NCBI GenBank assembly: GCA_026874595.1
Contig: CM049310.1
Location: forward strand, 43,031,558 to 43,095,557
DNA: 64,000 nucleotides
DNA from: Sipunculus nudus
Taxonomy: Eukaryota > Annelida > Sipuncula > Golfingiida > Sipunculidae
Direction of reading: 5' to 3'
The translations under genes were made by a program, and so were the position numbers. Shown in pieces: positions 47,101 to 59,718 of this stretch (its first letter is position 1; each line of letters opens with the position of its first letter). Under the pieces are notes generated by a model. It did no database searches. It had not been told where the DNA came from and was given only the letters and a program-made list of their open reading frames with translations.

Positions 47101-50100
47101 GGCCATTGAATCAATAGTTTTTTGAAATTCTTCAATTTTAAATTCTTCTTCACACAAAGTCCTTTCCTCTTAATTGAGCATTTTATTATTTTCTAGTAAA
47201 GAGAAATCCCTATTAACATTATCAGACATGGCCTGTGCTGTATATAAATTTGTATTTAATTGTAGTTCCTCATTTAATGTCTCTTTGGGTTCTATTATTA
47301 TTCTACCTTGTTTATCTTTGAGTTTTATTATGGATTTTCGATTAAAGTTTCTTTTTTCTAAGTTAAGAAAATATTTAGTAGGTTTGTCCCCCTCTGAATA
47401 CCAGGTGGTTCTACATCTTATGATTGCTCATCTTGTTTTCTCTTCAACAAACTCTTTATGGTTATTAACTGCTACTTCCCAATTTTCTTTGTCTTTAGTA
47501 TCACCTGTTGTGTTATATATAGTCTGTAGTTGATGAATTTACCTTTCTGAATGTTTAATTCGTTGTGTTTTTACTTTTTTCTTGTAGGCTGCATATGCTA
47601 TTGTTTCTCCTCTTATCTGACATTTTAAAGTATCCCACATTAATGATGGATTTGTTCCTTTATAATTGTTAATAGTATCCTTTATACACTCTTTTATTTT
47701 AGAAATATAACTCTGATCCTTTAATAACGAACTATTTAATTTCCAGAAACCTGGTCCATTCTTCTTCCTTTCTGTTATTGCCATATTTATTGTAATTAAA
47801 GAGTGGTCACTTTTATACCAAGCTTCAATATCAGATTGGTTTATACAACTTGTTAGGCTATCATTGATTAGAAAGAAGTCAAGTCTGCAAAATACTGGAT
47901 TAGGAATATATCTATGCCATGTATATTCTAAATGGTTGGGATGTTGTAATCTCCAGATATCAGATAACTGTTCTAATTCTATCCAATGGCTTAATTATCG
48001 CTTGTCTAGATTTCTTGTGACTTTTAGAATGCCCGCCCTTTTTATCTAAGTTTGGATTAAGAGTTAAATTAAAATTTCCACCAATTATTAAATTGCCTGT
48101 ACAGTTGGTGCTGATAATATTAATAAGTTCCTCAAAGAAGCAGGGCTTATCCTTATTTGGTGCATATATGTTTATAAAGGAGATCTCATGTTGACCTATT
48201 ATTGTATTAATAATTAAATATCTCCCATGATTATCCCTTCTTACACCTTTTATCTCTAAGCCAGTTTTGTTTTTAATTAATGTACATACCCCTCTTGCTT
48301 GGTTAGTGCCGTGGCTAAAATATATCTGATGTCCCATTCTGATTTCCATTTATTTTCACATTTTAAAGTACTATGAGTCTCTTGTTAAAATATAATATGA
48401 GATTCTATCTTGTTTAACCAATTAAAAATGTTCTCTTCTTTTAGAATAACTGGCCAGTCCTCTGGCATTCAATGATACTATCTGACAAGTACTAGACATA
48501 TATGCACTATGTTAATTATATTTTTATAAAAGATTTAAAGATATATATTAATGCAATTTTGATCATTAATGTACCCACATTACATACAATAGCTATGACA
48601 AACATACAGAAAATAACAAAAGTTACTAAGTAACTAAGATTACAGATATGTGACGCAATAACATGCTTCCAAGTAATGATATGTAGTAAGTTCTGATGCA
48701 TCTTGCAACAGAAAGAATACCTATCAAATGCTGACTACTTTTCAGCGGAGCTCTTTATTATGTTTATAGTAATTAAAAAAAAACTTAACTTTTTACAGTA
48801 AACAAGGTAATCTAACAAAGTTTTGAGTTATAAAAATATATTCTATCTTATATGGCAGATTATTTAAACAAACCTAATCGATGCAGCAGTCCTATTAAAA
48901 TGCGTAATATGTCATGTCTTGTGACCTCTAATCTAATTAATATATCGGTACATGCCTTTTGCTGAGACTTTAGATCAAGTGAAATCTGTATTGGTGAATA
49001 TTTATGAGTTTAATAGAATAAATATATCATATTTTGGCGTCACCATAGTGCCATCAAAATCTGTTGACCTCTGACCTCATTAAATGAACATAGATTTAAG
49101 GGAAGATGTTATATTGGTTCAATTAGAGTTGAGTTTCACTAAAGTCTACAATATTCCTGGTAATTTATTGCAATTACACCTCTGGCCTCATTAATTATTT
49201 ATAAATGTTTTGCCTATAGTTTACTTTGGCATAATAATCTGTTGATAAAAGGTTATGGAGTTTGTGAAGTTCTATCAAATCAAGTAAATTATTGCTGTGA
49301 TATTACAAGATTAGCAGGCCCTAAAAGTAGCCTGGTGTCCTCTGACCTAATTAAATATTCAAATTTTCTAAGAATTTAATTCAGGGTAGAAACTTTATTG
49401 GTTAACATTTATAACTTGCATGAAAATCAATCAGATATTTAGTGAGGCATCTCAGTGCCACCAAAGTCTAATGACCACTGCTCTCATTATGTGCATGGAT
49501 TTTCATTAAATTTTTTCACGTTCTGATTAAGTTATCATGATGGCCTCACAAAGTAGCTTGTTTGCCTATGACCTCACTAGGAATTAGTTTATTTCACCCA
49601 TAATCAAACCTAGGCAAGAAAATCTGTTGGTAAAAAGATATGATGATTTTTGTAAAAATCTGTCAGATCCCTATGAAATTATCACTGTAACACTAAAAGT
49701 AACAGTTGAACTGACTATGGGTACACTATGGGTGTGTATAAAGTAGTTTTTAAGTTTACACTCTCTTTAGGTGATTTTATCAAATGTTTACATCATTTGC
49801 CCAGTACGAATATTAATATTCCATGATAATCATGTATGTATTGTAACTTACAGCATGAGACTAATCTCAACAAAAAAAATTAGTCTAAGTAAAATTGTCT
49901 CAGCCTGTTGAAAAAGTAACTTCTCATCCTGAATGGTAATCTTATCATAAAGCTTAGACTAAAATACATATATTAATAATTCTGATATGTTGTTCCACTA
50001 CAGTGCACTAAGCTGAATCACTAGTTGTAGATATGTAATATGGAATATCAATATGATAGTGATACAGGTTGTCAATATATTAAATATTATTTCTAATTTT

Positions 50101-51330
50101 TGGGGGGTATTTTGTAAAGTTGAGTGTAAATTGAGCTATGAACTATAATTTTAACTGGATTACACTATGAATATAATTGGGATACACTAAAATATATACG
50201 CAATGTTTAAACATATATATACAGGTTGACCAGAATCTCTAATAAAATATACTGTATAAAATAATCATGAAAGTTGTTGAAAGATAAGCTCAGCATTCTC
50301 ATCTAATTTTAACATATCATCTGATATTATATCATCTCATCTAATATTAACAATCTAATTTTAACATTTCATGCATAAAAAAAGGCATACAAACTCAATA
50401 TCCCAAACTTGATACCAGAGATGGCTGCGTCTCTAAATTCATTTGTAAAGAAAAATCCATTTAAATCCATCTCAGATTTATCTCAAAATTAGCATAAATG
50501 TGTATATAGCACAATCATCTCCATGAGGTAAAATAGTTATTTGTTTTATATTCCTATATAAAATGTCACATGTGTGCTATAAATGTTAGGAAAGTGATAT
50601 AAGCGTATGTTGGCCGATATATTATTATAAGAAGTTGATTGTTCGTACCACGGATATTAAAAAAAAACGTTTATTTGTACAGAACATGACGTCATTTACT
50701 CAGAACCTGACCAACTAGTGGATTTTATGAATGATTCTATGAAAGGGTAACTTTTTCTTGATTGTAGGTGTATCATAGCCATGTTTGTTGCTACAGTCAT
50801 TAGTAGTAGTCTGTTAGATTACCGCAGAACCAAACTAAAAGAGGAAGAAAAGGCCGCCCAGAAAGCTAATCAAAATGCTGTCAAGTTTACCCAGCATGAC
50901 AACCCTGCGTTCATGCGAGAGGACTCCGTGAACAGCACCAGTTCCATCACATCCACAGATGTAGTGATGCAGAGTCACTCCGGAAACGTCTCACCGGAAG
51001 TAATAGGGGAAGTGAAAAAGAATAGTTACATGCTTAAAGAGACAGTCGACCCTCCGAAGGAGAATAGATGTTACAGTGAGTCACACTTTACTACAATAAT
51101 CACGGGTTGATGTAATATTTCGCTCACGATAGACCTAGACCGGGATAGAACCAAAGCTGTTATGGAAGCAAACGAATATTTAGGTTTATGTAAAACATCA
51201 TTTGAGATTCGAGTTAAATAGATTGCCTTAAAGACGTGACTGCAGTTATTCGCGTCTGAAATACTCCATAAATTAAATTGAATAATCACTCCATTGTTTA
51301 ATACATTTTTGTACATGTGTTTTGTTCGGG

Positions 51331-51365
<35 letters not shown>

Positions 51366-52779
51366 AATATAATTAAATTAGGAGAATTTGGTATAATATC
51401 CAGAAAGAACCATAATAAAGCATGCTTAATATTTTATTCAAGAGTTAAATGAAGTCAGTTATTGTGTCAAAATAGTCCCCCAACAACAAGTACCTTGTTT
51501 TAAATTTTGGGATATATTTTCTAAATTTTAGTATATGTTTTTTCAGCCAATATGAAGGTGATATTTTATTCCTTCTCGCTGTATAAAAACGTGCCTCGCC
51601 TGCTGAACACCTTCAGTCCGCCGGGAGCGTTCACCAGTCTAAACGGGATGAGATTCCTCGCCATGGCATGGATCGTCGTCGGCCATCTTGGTTACTATGG
51701 TCACCGTATCACTACAAATGAGTCATACAGTAGGTCACCTGGTCATATTGAAATATCAAATACAAACTCTAGAAAAGTGTTAAGTTTCGAATCTCTTTTG
51801 GTAAAATGTATTATTAAACTCACATTCAAGAGTTTGTCTAGTTTAAAGTATTCGAAAATCCCATTAGGCCTTTGGTATCATGTAATACCTTTGCCCCTAG
51901 AAACTTGACCCATTTTCCGACAACTAACCATTTATTTATTTTCCAAAAAAATAAGTTATGTAATTTATTATAAAGCTGTCGGCACCTTTGTGGACACTGT
52001 CAACGTTGCGGTGACGTCAGCCGGAGGAAAATCCCCCTGTGAAAAAAATTCTAGATCAGAACAAAGGTTTATAATACTGTCAGCGCCAGCAGGAAATAAT
52101 GGAACAACATATAATGCTAGATTTAAGTCATTTCAAAACAAATGTAACACTTGCACCAGCAAATTACATCAGGCCCAAGTCTCTTTTCTTATTCAAATGC
52201 TCTTGCATGCCTCACACAGCAATTATACACTGCGGTCGTTCCAGCTGGCACAGGGTCAAGAATCGGGCCAGCGAGAGCGGGGTGTCGCAAGTGTAAAACA
52301 TGGAGCTGGATGCACAATGCGATACCACGCTCTCATTGGTCTTATTACAATTGTTTGCCCGATGCGAGTCCTGGTGGTGAGGCCCAGAGAATTCTGCTAT
52401 ACAAAGCAGCAGTTAAAACGAAAGAGATCTGGAACAGGGCAAAACAGCTGTGTACAATCCTCCGAGCACTTAACCAACCCACGTTGCAATACGTTGGTCG
52501 TTTCTACGAATTACGGCCAGAGTTACATGAAATGAAAATGCCCAATCTTTCAACACAGCAATTAAACATCAGGGGGATATGGTTGGTCCCAGAATACCGG
52601 CTCAATATGACTCAAACAAAGGCACAATATGACTCAAACAAAGTATTGACTTGTCAACATATGAAGGTATATTGGCTATACCCCTTGGCCGGTTAGTTAT
52701 TATTTTACAGGTTTCTCTCCAGTTTTTTTCTAACAATGGTCCCTTGCTTAGTCCCCCCCCCCCCCCTCTTCTTCCTCTT

Positions 52780-52819
<40 letters not shown>

Positions 52820-55800
52820 CCTTTTGTCATCCCACTGCCCCTGGATTTTTATTTTTTAGGTCAGGATATCCTAATATATTCTGAAAAAAACTGAACAACA
52901 ATTCGTTATTCGAACATCAAATGTCATTTACTATCCATCAATCCATCAGGGTTTGTTTTACCTTATAGAAACTGTGTCGCTATCATGATGGATGTTATAT
53001 GATATAAACATAACTTCGTCCACAGTGAACCGTTATGAGTACGAGGGGGTAACAGAGAGACGCCTGACTCACGGAGCCCTGCTGCAGATGCATCTTGGGG
53101 TGGAAGTCTTCTTCATTCTAAGGTAGGAGGTTATCGTATTGAAACGAATGTAATGACACGAATAGTAGTGAATGCTTATAGTTGACGTGAGCTATTGGGG
53201 TATGTACGGTAGGGAGAGAGGAAGTAAATAAGTTATGATGCTGAAAAAGGAGCTGTTGTTTCTGTGAACTGTTAGACTGTCCTGAGTATGCAGTGACTGT
53301 ATAAGTTCATCTGGATATATAAAAGAGGTGGTCCCGTCTGATGGCATCAACATTGAACATAATAATCAATTTACAATATATAGCTGATAACCGGGTGACT
53401 GATATTCTAGTATTATTGCTTTGTTTGCCTTTCAAATGCTTTTGCGACATCGAGGAAAGTGCACATGAAACAGAAGTTTGTAGTACCTTCGGGTGATTCG
53501 AGATGGCAGCACATGCCAGGCGTCTGTTACCTGGCCTGGACAACATTAATTCTTTGAAAATGTTGACATAAAGAGGCATTTAAGGTTGTTTGTAAAGGTA
53601 TTTCCTTTCATCAAACACTACGTGTTTAGATTTGACTCTCGAAAAAGAAATTTGCAGACTATTTTATCAAATCTCCAGGTTTAAAAGTGATAACTTGGCC
53701 TTTCACGACGAATATTTCTATGAATGAATATAGTGTGACCGACCCTATTTACCTGTTCACACGTTATGACCTTAACACGTTGACCACCATCCAAGCACGG
53801 CTCCGTGCGCAATATTCATATATCGGTTCACATGCTGTGCTTTTACGAATCAATGATAGAATAACGTAGCTATATTATCATTGAAAGAAATCCAAACTTT
53901 CGTTTTGATCGGTCAACTATACAGATGCATATACGGCACTCTGCGACGATCCTAAATAGAAAGTAACAGTTTTTATATTGTTAGGTAAACACGTATAAAT
54001 GACATAAGCGATATACTTGTTATAACTTTTACTTTCAGCGGGTTCCTGGTGACCGTGTCATTTCTTAAGGACATGAAAAAGATTAAAGGTAAAGTGACGC
54101 CAAGGTACATCGCTGTGTTTTACCTCCACCGGTACTGGCGGTGAGTAAGTCTTGATGTCATGGTGTTACACTCTGAATGTAATTGAATTAATAAGGAAAA
54201 ATCTAATGTGGTAAAGATTTACTAACATTCAAAGCTGTGGGCCCCAGGTGCTCAACTTGCCAAGAAATGCACGGATGCGGTATGTCTGTGCGTCGGACGC
54301 AAGTAATCTGTTGTTTACACACACAACAGCACCTCGGGATCATCTACGTCCTGGCTCATACAAATGCACTTACAAACGACGAAAGATTCGTTACAAATGA
54401 CGATTCTTTTAAGTATAATCAGGTAGTATTTGATGGTGGTGGGTGATCTAATTTATCGGTTTGGTTAAAGTTAAATTAAGGTTGAAAAAGGTTGAGGAAC
54501 TTAAATTTATCATTTGTCAAATAGTTATGAATTCTTAATTGACATATTATGTGACCTGGAATATGAAGGATGATATCTGTCAAAGGAAACATTTATAAAG
54601 TACACTATCCGCGGTTAGCGAAAAAAACAAGTAAAACTAAAATATAGATGGAACATTGGAGCTGAATTTATTTTGCGAGGCAATAATGGTGGCAATTGAA
54701 GAAGATTATGTTGTATCATGATAATGATATTTTATAATGTCAGCAAATAGGTACTTCGTGAACGTCAAAGGTCAGCATAATATACAGAAATGTTCAGAAA
54801 TAATTGAGCACATTCCTTCAAAGGATTTCCTTTAGTTTAACTCAATGATGGAAGATGATGTAGATCTGATTCACAGAAGTTCAAACTTTAACACAGATTC
54901 CAACACATTTAGCTTGTGATATTTCCTAAACTAAAATATATTCATTTTACTAAAGTAGTCATTTCACTATAGTCTTACACCGGTGTACGCCATCCTGCTG
55001 ATGGTCTGGGCCCTGTATTTCAACTACCTGGTACAAGGACCGCTAAAGAAACCTTTCTTCTACGAGGTAGATGACTGTAAAGAAGGATGGTGGGCTAATC
55101 TTCTCTACATCAACAACATCTACACACGCAAAGAGGTAGAAGAAAGCATTTACATGTACTATAATTATGATTCCATAAATATGTTAGTATACACAACTTA
55201 AAGACTTTGCGAATAGCGTTGGAAACGTGCTTCATTTGACGCTGTACAAACACCTAGTAAAAGTGTTGATAAAAAAAACCTTACTTATCTGATTTTTAAC
55301 AAAGTACAACAGAATTTGTCAAAATCCCGATCGCCTTTGAATAACAAAATGTGCATTATACATCGGCGAATTCCGAAGAATCGATAGAGCCAAAAGCGAT
55401 TTGGTGTAATTTCGCTAGCAGCCTCACGGTGGCGCTCAATATCTTCTCAGTTGACCTTGTCAAAGTTTATTTCTGATGCTCTTTTGCTAGATAATTAAAT
55501 GTAACATGAACAAGTTTTTCTGATTGACCAATGCTGATGGTATTTCCTTAAATGTATCATGAGCAGTCAAAGCAAATTTATAACCAGGATAGAAAGGTAG
55601 AAACTCCTGGGGCCACAGCTTGAACCTACAGACAACTCTAGATAAAAGGAATGTACATGTGTGCATACTCAGTGAAAAAGCTGCCCTAGGAAATTTTGGC
55701 GTCCTAAAAATCTCTATTTAACACAGGCTGATATAAGAGATCGCTTTCATGTGATACGTCGACAAATTTTATGATTTAATTTTGAGACATTTATTGCAGT

Positions 55801-58800
55801 GCATGGGATGGACGTGGTACCTGGCAAACGACTTTCAGTTTTACCTTGTCAGCCCAATTTTCCTAGTTGTATTCTACAAGTAAGTGCGTTTGCCCTCTCA
55901 GATAATCATATTATCTACATTGAGCAAGTCTTCGCTTGTAGTACAACCATCAGAACTAGTACAAACGTCATTATAAAATAGCGTCCGGTCGTCTGTCCGT
56001 TAACAGGGCACAAATCGTTACCTTCAGACCTAGACTCTTCTTACTGTACATCCATGGAGGTCCTAGGGAATTGACCTATCCATGAACTCTATTTTACCTT
56101 AATCGCACGTTCATTCAATGAATAATCATAAGCATTGGACTAACAAACAACCAATCAGGTGCCCTTAACATTGTTAAGTGTCAGTCATCTGATAAAAACA
56201 AAATTTTGCATAATTTGACAGAGCTCTGTCGAACAAAACACGTGTAGTCTGTATATACTACCAGTACCCATGTCGGCATGTTTTCCGGGATATTATTTAT
56301 ACAAAGGTGACAGTATTAATATTCTAGGCTATAGTATAGGTTGCAGGAGCCATTCCTCCGACTACCGAGTGAATAAAAATGTCTTACCTGGCACGTAACT
56401 CGTAGGAAAAAAATAATCCAAAATATTGCAAGACAGTTCATATAATGACTGCGATATAGTAAACAATGGTCAGGCGATACGAGTTGATGACGTCAGTCAA
56501 TACAACGTCATGCGTCATCGACCTTTGTGACGTCATTATTATGTTGTACCCAGCTCTGGTTACCATAGGCATTGAAGACCTTCTATGTAGGAGCGTTTTT
56601 GGGGCTCATTATAATAATAAGTTAAAAGGGCGGAGCATTTGGGCTGTAGTGGATAGGTCAATTGTCCTTGGATACCTGAAATTAGGTTTTGGTAAGCATT
56701 ATTTTGAGCACCTTGATTGTCAGATGGCCTCAAATCGTATACGTGATCCTTAGAATCTTCTGACGTAACAACCATGTAGGTTACCGAAAAATCTCCTTAA
56801 AAAATTGACCCCAGGTCATGGTGACCTAATAGGCTATTTTATTGGAGCTATGAGCCAAACATATGAATCTGAGCACCCAGACAGGGTACATATTGTGTCC
56901 AGTTTCCTTGGAACTTTCTATCGTAAAATCCAGGGAGGTCCTTGGCAAGTCTCCTTTGAATCCTGAAACAGGTCACGTAATTCTTATAGTCCATGGTAAA
57001 TTCAGCTGAGTGTGGTGGCCCATAAGACACATGTTAATTTCTTAATCGATAAGTGTACGAATTGTATGTAAAGATGATACAAACATAAGAGTAATATCTT
57101 AACCGTATGAAAATAGAATATCTGTTCTATATGATATTTTATTTTGTTGATAAAATAAAGGGGTACCCTTTTGCACTTTTGCAACTATTTTCATGCGTCC
57201 TTTACTGACGTCATCTCTGTCTATTTCTAGTATTTCTTTTACAAAACACATTTATCTCTCTTTGTAGCTAGCGTTTTTCCTGTTTTCCAATTGATGTTGG
57301 TCTTCCTTTTAATTGTTTTGTATTCTGATTTCATCGAGCGAAATTTAAAAATATGAGTAATATTTTTATGTCTTAATTATGCCTTAGGATTTTGTGGGTT
57401 TATGGACCACCTCAACAAGTAAAGGTGAAGTGTTTAAATGATATACAACTTTACCCGGCAGGTCTAACCTGGCGGGGTACATCCTCACTGGCCTCGTTCT
57501 GATTGGCTCCTTGGTTGCCAACCTCATTCTCAACTACACCACGTGAGTCTATATATATACACCAGTAACTCCATTAAAGGAAGTGATTTACCTTTCTATC
57601 AGACTAAATATTTGGTTTACATGTGTGTTTCGATTAAGAAATATTAGTTTGTCTTCCAACATAATCAGAGTTTTTTAAATATGTTTATCACAGAATTATT
57701 CACTGTTTGTCTTACTTTATGTGTCTGTCTGTCTGTCTCTGTCTCTCTCTTTCTTTCTCGCTTATATGTATGTGTTATATAATCTTTTACATATGATTCT
57801 TTCTATGTACTCTGCTATATAAAGAAATTCATGATTTCGTAACATGGTTTTGTTCAAAGCTAGACACCAACTGAAAATGTTATTCAGTGTAGCCATTTTC
57901 ATGAATCAGTCCTTTTTTAACATTAAGCTGAAGGATGAAAGCAATAATGTTTTGCTATAATTAGCCACGTACATAGTATTAATATATCATTTTCAGACAA
58001 GTGACGAGGACGCAGGATTGGTACTTCGACTTATATACAAAGCCTTGGAACAGAATATCTCCCTTCATCATAGGCATGATAGTCGGCTTCGTGCATTATC
58101 AGACCAAGTTCAAGGTCACACTCAACTGGGTACGGAATACGTAACGTGTATGACGAGATATTATTGGCATTAATTCATTTAATAGATACAAGACCTGTTC
58201 TATTCTGCGATACTCTAGAGTGTTAGCATTTATCAAGTCTTAACCTGTGTCTGTTTGATCATACACATATAAATGCAATTTCAATGCAATTTTTATAGAC
58301 GGAAGAGCACAAGGCCGAAGATAAAAAATTAAATCTAGGGTGGATCATTTAGGTTTTTTGGGCGGATCTGGTTACTGATTCAAATATTGGGGAGGTATTC
58401 CTTCTCTGAATGCTTGTTTATCTGGTATACCCGCTTTTTCGCGGACACATGTGTAAGGTTTTGTTACCAGAACTGCTTGATTTATTTAGTTGTATGAGCA
58501 AACAGAAATATGGACCTCTGCCTTTCTGATTTATAAACCTTCTCTGAAGTGATACAAAACTTTTTGTTATTAGCAATTCCCTCAGAATTATATTCCCTGG
58601 TTGGTAGGCCGATGACGATCTACCATGAAAAAACCTAACACACATATTAGAATTTTGAAACCATCAATTCAAAAGAGACTTTATTTAGATGTATAACTAT
58701 ATCGTATCCTGTTAACAGCTGGAGGTGGTGCTCGGTTGGCTGGGAGCCGCGGCTTGCTTCGTCCTCTCCGTCTACCTGCCGTTTACAGGAGAGTGTCTCG

Positions 58801-59653
58801 ACTGCTGGACCTGGGGTCCTGCGGCTACTACTATATATGGCGCCACCTTCAGGCAGATTTTCTCACTAGGGGTCGTTTGGATAATTTTTGCTTGCTGCAC
58901 CGGTTACGGGGGTACGTCATATGCCAGTAAACCGATTACATTTCTCCGGAATTTCCTTGTTAAGCTTATTATATCCGTGCTCCGTGCTGAAGGCTTTAAA
59001 CTTAATTAATTTTCGGAGGTTCGTAGATCTACGTTTATACAATCTTAGATATATATGAAAAATAAAACTATTCCTTTAAAAGCTCTCACCTAGGATAATT
59101 CCCGAAATGTCACGAATCACCCTTGTCCCTTTCAATTCCAGCAAGGAAACCGGTTTCCGTATAATTGTATAATATAAAAGGTATTAATAATATTCAGTCC
59201 CTTATAATTGCGTCATGTGTATTTCAGCCAGTATTCGCATTCGATTAAACGGAATATACTGTGATGAACATTAAATCGGTAAGGACGAAAGGGTGAAGTT
59301 AAATAATCTTTAGTAATCCAGTATACCTTTTATTTACAAAAATCATTTTTATATCATAAATGTGTATGACAGGTGTTGTGAACCACTTCCTCTCGTGGTC
59401 GTTCTTCGTGCCGCTGGCTAAGCTCTGTTACGTGGCTTATCTCTTTCATCCGATGTTACTCTACTTCGTCCTCAAGTCATCACCGGTTCCACTTTACCTG
59501 GACGACCTGAGCACAGTAAAGTTATTTTATCATTATAATAATAATAATAATTATTATTATTATTATTATCATCATCATCATCATTATATTATATTATATT
59601 ATATTATATTATATTATATTATATTATATATGAGGTATTATGTTATTTCAATT

Positions 59654-59718
<65 letters not shown>

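Larger units (their letters stand above)
44575..48490 (-). mobile_element. L1/Tx1-like LINE, ORF2 nearly complete but mutated, antisense in intron 4
   Basis: Runs on the minus strand from the endonuclease start near 48475 (LNARGL) to an A-rich 3' end near 44575, seen as a T-rich run on the plus strand. It carries endonuclease, linker, RT and a C-terminal Cys-rich domain in normal order. Several stops and frameshifts break the frame, and no ORF1 or long 5' UTR is seen, so the copy is 5'-truncated or lost its 5' part. It fills most of a 6.2-kb intron, opposite in sense to the host gene, so it is likely removed with the intron. Confidence 0.9.

Noticed and set aside
51960..52020. Possible extra exon of the NRF-6-like gene ([11 protein letters not shown] frame)
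   Set aside because: Exon 6 joins exon 7 in the right phase without it, and the peptide does not match the family.
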